Source of the DNA: Deltaproteobacteria bacterium
GTDB taxonomy: Bacteria; Desulfobacterota; Desulfobacteria; Desulfobacterales; Desulfatirhabdiaceae
NCBI GenBank assembly: GCA_016219185.1
Contig: JACRBZ010000074.1
Coordinates: 102,022 to 166,021 of the forward strand
DNA length: 64,000 nt
Direction: 5' to 3'
Position 1 is the stretch's first letter, and each line of letters starts with the position of its first letter. The notes below the pieces were generated by a model. That model was not told where the DNA came from, made no database searches, and worked only from the letters and a program-made list of their open reading frames with translations. Of this stretch, positions 41,095 through 50,725 are shown in pieces. A program made the position numbers and the translations under genes.

Positions 41095-42159
41095 ATGCGT
41101 GCCCGTGGATCTGCTCATGCCAGTTTGTTGCTTTCTTCAGGAACCAGCACCGCCTCGATCGGTTGGTATGCGGCGGCTTCCTTTGCTATTCATGTGCTGG
41201 TTTTTGTCCTATTGACGTATTTGCCTGATTTGGCTCCGCATAGAGAATTTGTGCCATCCGTGATCATGGTCGATATGGTTACGATGTCACCTACCGGTTC
41301 CATCGGAAAGCCAGGCCATCCCGGGCCGGAAAAACCGGGGCCCAAATCAGAAAAGCCTGGTGCCCCGGAGCTAAAGCCCGAGGTTCAGGAATCCAAACCC
41401 GAGCCGCCCGCGCCAAAGCCTGCAAAGCCCGAGGTCCAGGAACCCAAGCCGGTACCGCCGCCGCCGAAACCCGAGAAAGTGTCGGTTCCGGAGCCGCCTA
41501 AACCGGAGCCTGTAAAGCCGCAGCCGCCTAAGCCAGAGCCCGAAAAATCGCCGGATCTCATATCGCTTTCCAATGAAAAGCCGAAAATAAAAACATCTTT
41601 AAAAAAAGAGACGTTTAAATCAAATCAGGCCATCAAAAATGCGCTGAACCGCATTGAAAAGCAGGTGGAGGAAACCAAACCCACGGATCCTCTGGCATCT
41701 GCCCTGGACCGTATCAAGAGCAAGGTTGAAAAAGCCGAGTCGGAAACTGGCAGGGCTCCATCAAAGGAACCCGCATCCGGAAAGGCTTCGGGTGGTGGTG
41801 GCGGCGGTGGCAGCGGTGGCGGGACCGGCGGGACAGGTGGGACCGGTGCCTCTGGCATACAGCCCATTGATTTTTACAGGTCCCTGGTTCCCAACCACAT
41901 TGAAAGCAACTGGGTGTTCAATGAACAGCTTGTCGGCGGACGAACCGATCTCGTGTCCGTTATCGTGATCAAAATTATGCAAAATGGTGAAATAACAGAC
42001 ATCTGGTTTGAAAAAAAATCCGGCAACAGTTATTTTGATGATTCGGTGTATAAAGCCGTCAAAAAATCAAACCCGCTGCCGCCGCTGCCCAAAGAATATA
42101 CGCGCCCCTATTATGAACTGGGGCTGATTTTTACACCTAAAGGACTGAAACGGAGTTAA
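41095..42159 (+). CDS. tolA: TolA-like protein with TonB-type C-terminus
   Basis: Protein of 354 aa spanning the periplasm. It has an N-terminal membrane helix (AAASFAIHVLVFVLLTYLP), a Pro/Lys/Glu-rich stretch of about 90 residues, a Gly-rich hinge near 235-255, and a C-terminal energy-transducer domain (about 260-354: HIESNWVF, VIKIMQNGEITDIWFEKKSG). Its position between tolR and tolB supports TolA rather than TonB. The Pro- and Gly-rich parts are low-complexity and create long antisense frames that are not genes. Confidence 0.88.
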   Translation: MRARGSAHASLLLSSGTSTASIGWYAAASFAIHVLVFVLLTYLPDLAPHREFVPSVIMVDMVTMSPTGSIGKPGHPGPEKPGPKSEKPGAPELKPEVQESKPEPPAPKPAKPEVQEPKPVPPPPKPEKVSVPEPPKPEPVKPQPPKPEPEKSPDLISLSNEKPKIKTSLKKETFKSNQAIKNALNRIEKQVEETKPTDPLASALDRIKSKVEKAESETGRAPSKEPASGKASGGGGGGGSGGGTGGTGGTGASGIQPIDFYRSLVPNHIESNWVFNEQLVGGRTDLVSVIVIKIMQNGEITDIWFEKKSGNSYFDDSVYKAVKKSNPLPPLPKEYTRPYYELGLIFTPKGLKRS

Positions 42160-42160
42160 C

Positions 42161-43522
42161 ATGATGGTGGATTCCGGAAATGCCGGATACAGAATTACCC
42201 CGGTATTCAATCGCTCCCCCCGGATATGGGGAATCATTCTTATTGCTTTTTTGTGGACCGGAATGGCTTTTGGGGCTGACAAATACGACTATATTGATAT
42301 CAATAACCCATTATTGAAGAAAGTTCCCATAGCCATACCGCTTTTTAAGCCTGTTACCGGAAACGCTTCCGAGCAGGAAACCGCGCAAACAGGCGCAAAC
42401 ATGCTTGCGGAGACACTCTCATTCACGGGTTATTTTAAAATTCTGGACAGGGGATCTTTTCTGGTGGATGCTCAGAAAGCCGACGTTGCTGCTCCGGTAT
42501 TTAAGGGCTGGACATCCGTCGGCGCCGAACTTCTGGTAACCGGCGGCATATCCTTGAACAATTCCCAGATTGAAATGGAATTGCGGCTTTTTGACACTTA
42601 CAATGAACGACAGTTGATTGGAAGAAAATATTCCGGGAATGTGAAAGACCTTCGTGTCATGATTCGCAGATTCTGTAATGAGATCATGGGGCTGCTTACC
42701 GGAAGCACCGGCTTGTTCGAGAGTAAAATCGTGTATATTTCCTCAGGTTCCGCGGGTAAAGAAGTGTATAGCTGCGACTTTGATGGTTCCAGCCCCACCC
42801 AGATCACCCATAATCATGGTATTAATCTTTCTCCGGCAATGTCGACTGACGGCAAATGGGTGGCCTATACATCCTACGCCAAGGGAAAACCGGACTTGTA
42901 TATTCAGAACATTTCTGATAATCGGATATCCGTGGTGGATAAAAAAGGCATGGGCATATCTCCGGCATGGGTTCCCGGGAAGTTTGAACTGGCGGCATCT
43001 TTATCTTTTTCTGGAGATCCTGAAATTTATCTATTGACCGGAACCGGAAAAGTTATTAATAGATTAACCGATAGTCCGGGAATTGATGTTTCCCCGACTT
43101 TCTCTCCGGATGGCGGTAGAATGGCCTTTGTGTCCAGAAGGGGCGGAACGCCTCAGATTTATGTTCAGAATATGAATTCCGGACATGCCGAACGGGTTAC
43201 GTTTCAGGGAAACAACAACACGCAGCCGGAATGGTCGCCGAAAGGGGATAAAATCGTTTACACGGCGCTGGCAAAAGGGAACGGCTTTAATATCTGTGTG
43301 GTCGGCGTGAATGGCAATGGACTGATGCAGCTTACCAGCGGTCAGGGAGATAACGAATCGCCGTCGTGGTCGCCGGATGGCAGCATGATAGCGTTCAGCT
43401 CTACGCGGGAAGGTACGTCGAGAATTTATGTTATGACTGCTTTCGGGGCGGATCAACGCAGGTTGATGAGTGCGCCCGGTCAGCAATCAGAACCCAAATG
43501 GTCACCGGGTGTGACAAATTAA
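42161..43522 (+). CDS. tolB: Tol-Pal system beta-propeller protein TolB
   Basis: Periplasmic protein of 453 aa. A signal helix (WGIILIAFLWTGMAFGA) is followed by the TolB N-terminal domain (about 40-170) and a six-bladed propeller whose blades repeat the form SPxWSPDG-xxIAFxS (for example ESPSWSPDGSMIAFSSTREG). It binds Pal and TolA. It starts 1 nt after tolA and is followed by pal. Confidence 0.94.
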   Translation: MMVDSGNAGYRITPVFNRSPRIWGIILIAFLWTGMAFGADKYDYIDINNPLLKKVPIAIPLFKPVTGNASEQETAQTGANMLAETLSFTGYFKILDRGSFLVDAQKADVAAPVFKGWTSVGAELLVTGGISLNNSQIEMELRLFDTYNERQLIGRKYSGNVKDLRVMIRRFCNEIMGLLTGSTGLFESKIVYISSGSAGKEVYSCDFDGSSPTQITHNHGINLSPAMSTDGKWVAYTSYAKGKPDLYIQNISDNRISVVDKKGMGISPAWVPGKFELAASLSFSGDPEIYLLTGTGKVINRLTDSPGIDVSPTFSPDGGRMAFVSRRGGTPQIYVQNMNSGHAERVTFQGNNNTQPEWSPKGDKIVYTALAKGNGFNICVVGVNGNGLMQLTSGQGDNESPSWSPDGSMIAFSSTREGTSRIYVMTAFGADQRRLMSAPGQQSEPKWSPGVTN

Positions 43523-43547
43523 TTTTTTATTAAAAGGAGGAAGTAAA

Positions 43548-44072
43548 ATGAAGAGAAAGTATTGGGTAATTTTAGCAATGTTGTTTATCGTACCGGGTTT
43601 GATGTTAACCGCATCATGTGCCAAGAAAGTTGTAAAACCTGAAGCAGCTGTTTCAAAAACCGATGATAGCTCGAAAAAAGTGGCTCCACCGGCACCTGTG
43701 GATGATTCTGCAAAAAGCGCGGCTCTGGCAGCTCGCGAAAAATTCATGAAACAGGATGTCAATTTTGCTTTTGACAGCGCTGTTCTGGATGCCACTGCCC
43801 AGGCCATTCTGAAGGACAAAGCCGGCTGGATGAAGAGTAACATGGATGCGGCCACCACCGTCGAAGGTCATTGTGATGAGCGCGGAACCGTTGCATACAA
43901 CATCGCGCTGGGTGAAAGACGTGCGGAAGCCGCAAAAGCCTTCCTGGTCAACCTGGGTGTTCCGGCTGCCAAAATGACCACGATCAGCTACGGAAAAGAA
44001 AAACCCCTTGATCCTGGCCACAACGAGCAAGCTTGGGCAAAAAATCGAAGAGCTCATTTTGTTCTTAAATAA
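43548..44072 (+). CDS. pal: Peptidoglycan-associated lipoprotein Pal
   Basis: Outer-membrane lipoprotein of 174 aa. The lipobox is LTASC with lipid Cys about residue 24, followed by a Ser/Ala/Pro linker and the OmpA-like peptidoglycan-binding domain (about 65-174), which includes VEGHCDERGTVAYNIALGERRA and NRRAHFVLK. A strong AAGGAGG site precedes the ATG. It binds TolB and links the outer membrane to the cell wall. Confidence 0.95.
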   Translation: MKRKYWVILAMLFIVPGLMLTASCAKKVVKPEAAVSKTDDSSKKVAPPAPVDDSAKSAALAAREKFMKQDVNFAFDSAVLDATAQAILKDKAGWMKSNMDAATTVEGHCDERGTVAYNIALGERRAEAAKAFLVNLGVPAAKMTTISYGKEKPLDPGHNEQAWAKNRRAHFVLK

Positions 44073-44112
44073 TCCGATCAGAGCGAATTGATTTTTATTA
44101 GGTTATAAGTTT

Positions 44113-44155
44113 AATGGCAGGTGATCACTTCAGACTGTGTTGCCTGCCATTTTCA
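44113..44155 (+). terminator. Stem-loop after pal
   Basis: AATGGCAGG (44113-44121) pairs perfectly with CCTGCCATT (44143-44151), followed by TTTTC. This is a likely partial terminator within the tol-pal operon before cpoB. The T-run is short, so read-through is probable. Confidence 0.55.
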
Positions 44156-44226
44156 TATCGAGACGGGCGAAAGGATTTTTAGTTTTCCCGTTTGGGTCCA
44201 TCATTTATTTATCCTCGGGTGGATGT

Positions 44227-45117
44227 ATGGTCAAAAGATCCAGTTTATTTCGCCTTATTGTGTATGCATCAGTTCTCCTGGGAGTTGGATGTGCTACCCG
44301 TCAGGAGGTTTCAAGAACTGACAATCGGATTTCGAATCTTGAGCTTCGCGGGTCTGATATCGAGCGATCCAGGGATCAGTTTCAGCAGCGGATGGAAGAT
44401 TTCCGTAAAAGCCAGATAGAAAAAGAACAGCAGCTTCGAACCCAGTATGCTGAGCTTTATGCCACTGTCGATAGACTGCAAGAACAGATTCAACTTCTTA
44501 ATGGAAAAATTGAAGAAAAAAATTATCGTCAAAACACTTCGCTTTCTGGAGATACCGGTGACAGCATTGAAACCAGGGTGAATAATCTGGAACAAACCTC
44601 CCTTTCAATTAAAGACCGCCTGCTTCGAATAGAAGAATACCTTGCACTGGACGGCGGCGTTAAAAAACCAACCCCTCCCCCGGCAAAGACGGTTCCGGAA
44701 AAACCCCCTGCCAGGGAAAAAGCCGATATCCCCCCTGCAAAAGAGATGTCCGAAAACGAACTTTATGCCAAAGCCAAGCAGGATTTCGATGCAAAGGATC
44801 TTGAAACCGCCCGCGCCGGCTTTCAGGAATTTCTCAAACGGTATCCCAAATCCGCCATTGCAGGAAGCGCCCAGTTCTGGGTTGGAGAAATCTACTACCA
44901 GCAGAAGTGGTATGAAAAAGCCATTCTGGAATACCAGAAAGTGATTGAAAACTACCCAAAAGGGGATAAGGTCCAGTTTGCACTGCTAAAACAGGGGCTG
45001 TCATTTTACAATCTCGGAGACAAGTCCAATGCGCGACTGATTCTGAAAGAACTGATCAACAAATATCCTTCCAGCAACGAAGCCAAAATTGCCAAACGAA
45101 AACTTGAAGAATTTTAA
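44227..45117 (+). CDS. cpoB: Tol-Pal-associated coiled-coil/TPR lipoprotein CpoB (YbgF)
   Basis: Protein of 296 aa. A lipobox LLGVGC (Cys about 22) suggests a lipoprotein rather than the soluble periplasmic form of E. coli. A long coiled coil (about 30-120), a Pro-rich linker and TPR repeats at the C-terminus (ENELYAKAKQDFDAKDLETA, FLKRYPKSA, YQKVIENYP) follow. CpoB coordinates peptidoglycan synthesis with outer-membrane constriction. The start at 44227 is chosen because it begins the lipoprotein signal; the frame is open further upstream without signal features. Confidence 0.9.
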   Translation: MVKRSSLFRLIVYASVLLGVGCATRQEVSRTDNRISNLELRGSDIERSRDQFQQRMEDFRKSQIEKEQQLRTQYAELYATVDRLQEQIQLLNGKIEEKNYRQNTSLSGDTGDSIETRVNNLEQTSLSIKDRLLRIEEYLALDGGVKKPTPPPAKTVPEKPPAREKADIPPAKEMSENELYAKAKQDFDAKDLETARAGFQEFLKRYPKSAIAGSAQFWVGEIYYQQKWYEKAILEYQKVIENYPKGDKVQFALLKQGLSFYNLGDKSNARLILKELINKYPSSNEAKIAKRKLEEF

Positions 45118-45147
45118 TCCCGCCCGTATGGATGGTATCCATGACCC

Positions 45148-45642
45148 ATGATTAAAGTGATCGGTATAGATCCTGGTTTGGCATCAACAGGAATTGGAAT
45201 TGTTTCCGGAAAAGGATTAACCATCTTAAATTATTCTTATGGCAGCATTCACACCTCGGCCCGCATTGCCTTGCCCCTCCGTCTGAGTCAGATTTATTCA
45301 CAGATTCTGCATACATTATCCATCGAAAAGCCGGATATGATGATTGTTGAAGATGTGTTTTCCCTTGAGAAATTTCCCCGCTCCGGCATCATTCTGGGAA
45401 AAGTGTCCGGAGTAATTCTTTTGGCAGGCGCTTTTCAAAACATCCCCATACAGGAAATACCGGTACGGGAAGCCAAACAGGTGCTTACCGGAAACGGCAA
45501 TGCCAGTAAAAGCCAACTGGAAAAATCGGTTCGCAGCCGGCTGTCCTTAACCGCGCCCATCAAGCCGGATCATGCCTCGGATGCCCTGGGACTGGCGATG
45601 ATCGGATTGCTGCGTTATATGGATGTTGGAATCGCGAATTGA
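45148..45642 (+). CDS. ruvC: Holliday junction resolvase RuvC
   Basis: Endonuclease of 164 aa that cuts Holliday junctions. Catalytic acids are in GIDPGLASTG (Asp7), the Glu of MIVEDVFS and the C-terminal KPDHASDALGLA. It is slightly shorter than the typical 170-175 aa. It begins the ruvCAB cluster, followed by ruvA with 10 nt between them. Confidence 0.95.
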   Translation: MIKVIGIDPGLASTGIGIVSGKGLTILNYSYGSIHTSARIALPLRLSQIYSQILHTLSIEKPDMMIVEDVFSLEKFPRSGIILGKVSGVILLAGAFQNIPIQEIPVREAKQVLTGNGNASKSQLEKSVRSRLSLTAPIKPDHASDALGLAMIGLLRYMDVGIAN

Positions 45643-45652
45643 GGAACTATCC

Positions 45653-46267
45653 GTGATCGGCTATATTGAAGGCAGCATACTTCAGAAAAATGATGACCGG
45701 ATACTGATTCTGGCCAATCAGATCGGGTATGAGGTGCTGCTCCCGACGATTGTCCTGGAGTCGTTAAAGGAAAGAAAAACCGGGGACTCCGTATCGTTAT
45801 TCATATACTTTCATCAGACTGAAAAGCAGCCTAAACCCGTACTGATCGGGTTTAATACCGATGAAGAAAAAGAATTTTTTCAGCGCCTGATAACCGTTGA
45901 AGACATCGGTCCCATGAAAGCTGCCAGGGCACTGACGGTTCCGGTTCATGATATCGCGTGCGCCGTTGAAGCAAACGACATTGATAAGCTGCAGAAACTT
46001 AAGGGAATTGGAAAACGAACCGCACAAAAAATGATTGCATCTCTTGCCGGAAAACTCGATAAATTTATTTTGCCAGGGATGACAGCGATCCTGCCGAAGC
46101 TTAAGCAGGATGAGCTGATTCAGCCGGTTCTGGATATTCTTATCGAACAACTCGGGATTAAACCCGTTGATGCCAAACGCAGGGTGACGGAAACCTTATC
46201 GCTTAATCCCGCGATTCTCACACCCGAGGCGCTTCTTGAAGAAGTCTTTCGTGCCAGGCCAAAATGA
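45653..46267 (+). CDS. ruvA: Holliday junction DNA-binding subunit RuvA
   Basis: Tetrameric junction-binding protein of 204 aa. It begins VIGYIEGSILQ as the family does (MIGxLxG). Helix-hairpin-helix parts are VEDIGPMKAARAL and LKGIGKRTAQKMI. The C-terminal domain for RuvB contact is present. The GTG at 45653 is chosen because GAGGA lies 8 nt upstream and it restores the family N-terminus. Its stop overlaps the ruvB start by 4 nt. Confidence 0.94.
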   Translation: MIGYIEGSILQKNDDRILILANQIGYEVLLPTIVLESLKERKTGDSVSLFIYFHQTEKQPKPVLIGFNTDEEKEFFQRLITVEDIGPMKAARALTVPVHDIACAVEANDIDKLQKLKGIGKRTAQKMIASLAGKLDKFILPGMTAILPKLKQDELIQPVLDILIEQLGIKPVDAKRRVTETLSLNPAILTPEALLEEVFRARPK

Positions 46268-47328
46268 CCGCTAAGATGAACGCCAAAATAACCGAAGGCA
46301 TGCAAAAATCTCCTGAATTGACCCAGGGTATCGTGGCGGGGACCTGCCAGCCGGCGGACATTGAAAACGACATGCTGTCGCTGCGTCCCGAGCGCCTGTC
46401 CGAATACGTCGGTCAGCCGGAAGTGGTTGAAACCCTGAAAATCGCGATAGAAGCCGCAAAGAAGCGAAGAGAACCGCTGGATCACGTCCTGTTTCATGGC
46501 CCTCCGGGATTGGGAAAGACCACACTTGCCCATATCATCGCCAATGAAATGGGCGGAACCCTGACCGTGACATCCGGCCCGGCTTTGGAAAAAGGGGGCG
46601 ACCTCATCGGTATCCTGACCCATCTGTCCAGAGGGGATGTGTTGTTCGTGGATGAGATCCACCGCTTGCCAAAGGCCGTGGAGGAGTTTTTATACCCGGC
46701 CATGGAAGATTTTGCGGTTGATTTTGTGTTTGACAAAGGCGCACATGCCAGAAGCCATCGCATTCGACTGGAACGTTTTTGTCTGGTGGGCGCCACCACG
46801 CGGGTCGGCCTGCTGTCTTCACCGCTAAGGGACAGATTCGGGATATTCAGGAGTCTGGATTTTTACCGCGAACCGGAACTGGTTCAGATTACCAGAAGAT
46901 CTGCGGCCCTTCTGGATATTGCCATTGATAAAGCCGGGGCTCGGGAACTTTCGAGGCGATCCCGGGGAACGCCCCGTATTGTCAATCGCCTGCTGAAACG
47001 GGTGAGGGATTTTGCTCAGGTCCGGGCTGACGGAGCCATTACGGAAGCCATAGTCAATGCGGCATTGCTTCTTGAAGGAGTGGATGAAAGAGGGCTTACG
47101 GATCTGGACAGGCGCTACCTGAAAACCGTAATTGATTTTTATGACGGCGGTCCGGTCGGGATTGAAGCCATTGCCGCAACCCTTCAGGAAGAAACCGATA
47201 CGCTGGTGGATGTGGTTGAACCCTATTTGCTGAAAATCGGCATGATTTTGAGAACCTCATCCGGCAGACGCGCGGCGCAAAGCGCTTATGCTCACCTGGG
47301 ATGTTCGCAACATAAGAAAATGGTTTAA
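46264..47328 (+). CDS. ruvB: Holliday junction branch-migration ATPase RuvB
   Basis: AAA+ motor of 354 aa. Walker A GPPGLGKTT, Walker B VLFVDEIHRL, sensor LVGATTRVGLLSSPLRDRFG with the Arg finger, and a C-terminal winged helix are all intact. It has a somewhat long N-terminal extension of about 25 residues. It drives branch migration with RuvA. Confidence 0.96.
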   Translation: MTAKMNAKITEGMQKSPELTQGIVAGTCQPADIENDMLSLRPERLSEYVGQPEVVETLKIAIEAAKKRREPLDHVLFHGPPGLGKTTLAHIIANEMGGTLTVTSGPALEKGGDLIGILTHLSRGDVLFVDEIHRLPKAVEEFLYPAMEDFAVDFVFDKGAHARSHRIRLERFCLVGATTRVGLLSSPLRDRFGIFRSLDFYREPELVQITRRSAALLDIAIDKAGARELSRRSRGTPRIVNRLLKRVRDFAQVRADGAITEAIVNAALLLEGVDERGLTDLDRRYLKTVIDFYDGGPVGIEAIAATLQEETDTLVDVVEPYLLKIGMILRTSSGRRAAQSAYAHLGCSQHKKMV

Positions 47329-47341
47329 TCGGGGGCAGTCC

Positions 47342-48436
47342 ATGAAATTTCAAACCAAAATTTTCCTGGTAACCCTGATCATTTTGGTTTCAGCCCTGAT
47401 GCTCAATTCTGTTCTGAGTCTGGCCTCCTTTGAGAAAATCTATGTTTCTTCCCTGATCTCCATTTATGAAGTTTCCGGAAAGAATTTAAAACGAAAGATT
47501 GAAATCTCTCTGAGACTGGGGAAGCCGATGGATAAGTTTGAGGGGATGGAACGGCTCCTGTCCGAAGTCATGGCTAAAAATCCGGAGATCACCGATGTAG
47601 GGGTCGGAAATATCGATGGTGAGATCTTATATCATTCCAATCCAAAAATAATCGGAACCCGGTTCAGCCCCTCTCTTCCTTCTTTCACCAGCCCGGATCA
47701 GGTACACAGCCAGCTTATTCGGAACACGTATGTCACATTTCTTCCACTGACAGACCGCTCCAATACCATTATCGGCGCTGTCAGCTTTTCCTTTCCCCAG
47801 GCCGTAATTTATGGCCGGCTAAAGGCAATGGCATATGAAAACCTCGCCATCCTGTGGAACATCATGCTGACATTCTCCATTGGGCTGATCGTTTTTATTG
47901 CCATGCTGGTTGCAAGGCCTATCCGCAGGGACTTGATCGGCATCGGCCGCAGGCTGGATTGGCCGCCGAAATTACCCCCGGTGGTCTCTGACATCCAAAA
48001 GCGGCTTCAAATGCCGGCATCCACTTTTCCGGATCCGAATCACGAACCGGAGAAGCATTTTGTTTCCGATGAGCCGCAGGCCCTGAATCCCGACATAAGA
48101 TATGCAGACCTCAACATCGGTGAAATCAGAAATGAGCTGGATCGACTCGATTTCCATCTTTCTGAATTCGTGTTTAAAGCCGGCGAAACTCTGAACCAGG
48201 TTGAAGGCCTGCGTCAGGAAAAACAGGCACTTATTGCAGCCATTCATGATTGTACGGATATCTATGCGCGGCTTAAAATAAATTATGAGCTTTCTTCAGG
48301 GGATTCTGCCGTCAATGACATCGGAGCGACCGATCTTCTTGAAGGCACCGAAATGATACTGGGTATGCTCGGCATTGCCGGCCAGGCGCTGATGGGTTTC
48401 GAAGAAGAGTTGCCTGAATCTCTGGAACGGGATTGA
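47342..48436 (+). CDS. Membrane sensor-like protein with periplasmic domain and cytoplasmic coiled region
   Basis: Inner-membrane protein of 364 aa that I do not recognise as a named family. Helix 1 is at about 5-26, then a periplasmic domain of about 140 residues with a Cache-like IDGEILYHSNPKIIG, helix 2 at about 178-200, a short HAMP-like basic stretch (ARPIRRDLIGIGRRL), and a hydrophilic cytoplasmic tail without kinase, cyclase or methyl-accepting motifs. GGGGG lies a few nt before the ATG. The next gene shares the same N-terminal plan, so the pair may work together. Confidence 0.75.
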   Translation: MKFQTKIFLVTLIILVSALMLNSVLSLASFEKIYVSSLISIYEVSGKNLKRKIEISLRLGKPMDKFEGMERLLSEVMAKNPEITDVGVGNIDGEILYHSNPKIIGTRFSPSLPSFTSPDQVHSQLIRNTYVTFLPLTDRSNTIIGAVSFSFPQAVIYGRLKAMAYENLAILWNIMLTFSIGLIVFIAMLVARPIRRDLIGIGRRLDWPPKLPPVVSDIQKRLQMPASTFPDPNHEPEKHFVSDEPQALNPDIRYADLNIGEIRNELDRLDFHLSEFVFKAGETLNQVEGLRQEKQALIAAIHDCTDIYARLKINYELSSGDSAVNDIGATDLLEGTEMILGMLGIAGQALMGFEEELPESLERD

Positions 48437-48440
48437 CGTC

Positions 48441-50672
48441 ATGAAACTGAATATCAGCACGCGGATCAAGGTGTTTGGCATTGCCGTTATTCTGATTGTT
48501 GCCGGACAGATCATTTTTACCATCAAAAACGTCAATTCCTTTCAAAACAGTTATGTGGAAACCCTTCGGGCCAAATGCCAGAAATTGGGCGAATTCCTGA
48601 AAAACGATGTTGAATATGTACTGAATCTGAATATCCCTTTGGACAAGCTGGTTCGAATCGAACAGACCCTGAAGGATATTCTGAGCGCATCGCCCGAGCT
48701 GGATTGCATTGAAATATCCGATCTGGACGGCCGGGTCTTATATCATGCAGATCATTCATCCATGAGAACTGCTGCGGATTCAGAAACTTCTTCTTCGCAG
48801 CCCGGCTTGGAAGTATCGGCTGAGGGTCTGAAGCCGTCCGGTTTTTCTCAGAATCAGATGGATACCCGGCTCCCGGTGTTCCTTCAGAAAGAAAGTCGAC
48901 AGGTCGGAAATATTCTCCTGCGGCTTTCGGCAACACCCATTGTCGCAAAATCCCGTGAAATCCTGATGGATATGATCACCGTGATTTTGACCTCTCTGCT
49001 GATCACTTTTGAGTTTCTCTCGTTGTTTGTCGCGTTCAGCATCAGCAGTCCGCTGGAAAAAGTTGTCGGCGATATGGAAAAGGCGATAATCAATTTAAAA
49101 CCGCTGTTCAGCAGGGGATTTCTTCTGATGCCGGAGCTGCATCATATCGTTTCCCGCTTTGATTATTTTCTGGAAACCTACTTGTCCCATATTCGGCCGT
49201 TTATCGCCGCACAGCGGTGGTTCGAGAAAACAACCCGGATGATTTTGCCCCATATCACCCGTCATCTTCATAAGCTCGATGCAGCTCTGCTTTCATGCCG
49301 TGCATCCACTTCAAACGGAGTTTCGCATAAGACGCTTCAACAGAGCCTGGAGGATTTGAAATCCGGATTCAGCGATCTTCATGTCCGTCTGCTTTCCCTG
49401 TCATCCCGGTTGTCTTTGTCAGCCTTTGATCCCTTGAAGGATCAGCAAACGGCAAAACAGGATGTGTCCGTAAAACGCATTCCGTATATCTACATCCGCC
49501 CCCTGATATTTCTGATCGTCATGTCCGATAGTTTCAGCACGTCATTTTTCCCCTTGTATGTAAACACACTGTACAACCCCGCGTGGCATATCTCCCGCGA
49601 GATTGTTCTGGGTGTTCCGATTTCAGCTTATATGCTCTTATTTGCGATCAGTATCCTGTTTGCCGGAAACTGGTCCGACAAAGTCGGGTGGTATAAACCC
49701 CTGATTGCAGGAGGACTCCTCAATGCCATTGGTTTAGTGACCACACCGCTTTGTCTGGATTTCTATCAGCTTGTTATGGTCAGAGCCCTGGCTGCGACAG
49801 GCTTTGGGCTGTTTTTTATGGGCTGCCAGCGGTTTGTGATCGACAATACATCTGCTGAAAATCGGTCTCCGGGAATGGCTGCCTTTGCCGCTGCTTATTT
49901 TAGCGGCAGCATCTGCGGGACGGTTATCGGGGGAATGTTGGCAGATCGGATCGGATTCGGAAATGTATTTTATGTCAGCGGCAGCGTATCGGTTCTGGCG
50001 CTTTATTTCGTGATCATTTTATTTCAACGCAATGAAATGCCGCTCGGACAGGTGATCCGGGAAAGATCGGGTTTTTCGGAAATACTGCACGTGATTAAAG
50101 ACAGGGAATTTTCAGCGATCGTTTTCTTGCAGGCCATTCCGGCAAAAATTATCTTGGTCGGCTATCTCATCTATTTTGTTCCCCTGTATCTGAAAAAGAT
50201 CGGGACACTCCAGTCCAGTATTGGTCGAGTCGTCATGTGTTATGGCCTGGCGATGGTGTTCTTAGGCCCGATATTTTCGAATTATTTCGACAGATTGGCA
50301 TACCGAAAATACCATTTGTTTGCAGGTGGTGTGATCTCGGGGCTTTCCATGATCGCCTATTATTTTTACTCGGGATTTGGACCCACCCTTTTTGTTGTGG
50401 TTATGTTGGGGGTAAGCCACAGCCTGTCAGTTTCCTCACAAGCCGCCCTTATCTCGGAAACGGATACGGTTAAAAACGCCGGAGCCGGTACGGGCATGGG
50501 GGTATTCAGATTTTGGGAGCGCTTGGGAAATGTGCTGGGTCCGATTGTCATGGGATTTCTGATCGCCAGGGCTGGATATGAATCTTCAGCAGTTGCACTG
50601 GGGATATTTTCTGTGGTATGCAGTATTCTATATCTCCTGTTTTCGTTTTGTCGGCAGAAAAAATCTCGTTAA
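48441..50672 (+). CDS. Sensor-module / MFS transporter fusion
   Basis: Membrane protein of 743 aa. The first 215 residues repeat the preceding gene's layout: helix, a periplasmic Cache-like domain (EISDLDGRVLYHADHSS), a second helix and a HAMP-like linker. After a cytoplasmic segment (about 215-345), a complete major-facilitator transporter of about 12 helices follows, with the MFS loop GNWSDKVGWYKPL after helix 2 and GGMLADRIG in the middle. I know no named family with this join. It lies 4 nt after the sensor-like gene and about 50 nt before the AstA-like gene. Confidence 0.82.
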   Translation: MKLNISTRIKVFGIAVILIVAGQIIFTIKNVNSFQNSYVETLRAKCQKLGEFLKNDVEYVLNLNIPLDKLVRIEQTLKDILSASPELDCIEISDLDGRVLYHADHSSMRTAADSETSSSQPGLEVSAEGLKPSGFSQNQMDTRLPVFLQKESRQVGNILLRLSATPIVAKSREILMDMITVILTSLLITFEFLSLFVAFSISSPLEKVVGDMEKAIINLKPLFSRGFLLMPELHHIVSRFDYFLETYLSHIRPFIAAQRWFEKTTRMILPHITRHLHKLDAALLSCRASTSNGVSHKTLQQSLEDLKSGFSDLHVRLLSLSSRLSLSAFDPLKDQQTAKQDVSVKRIPYIYIRPLIFLIVMSDSFSTSFFPLYVNTLYNPAWHISREIVLGVPISAYMLLFAISILFAGNWSDKVGWYKPLIAGGLLNAIGLVTTPLCLDFYQLVMVRALAATGFGLFFMGCQRFVIDNTSAENRSPGMAAFAAAYFSGSICGTVIGGMLADRIGFGNVFYVSGSVSVLALYFVIILFQRNEMPLGQVIRERSGFSEILHVIKDREFSAIVFLQAIPAKIILVGYLIYFVPLYLKKIGTLQSSIGRVVMCYGLAMVFLGPIFSNYFDRLAYRKYHLFAGGVISGLSMIAYYFYSGFGPTLFVVVMLGVSHSLSVSSQAALISETDTVKNAGAGTGMGVFRFWERLGNVLGPIVMGFLIARAGYESSAVALGIFSVVCSILYLLFSFCRQKKSR

Positions 50673-50725
50673 ACTTATCGGAGATATCTTGTCTACATAA
50701 TCATATTGTGGTGAGAGAAGAAACA

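Noticed and set aside
41385..41867. Gly/Pro-rich minus-strand frames that look like structural repeats
   Set aside because: They are the antisense of the low-complexity Pro-rich and Gly-rich parts of tolA.
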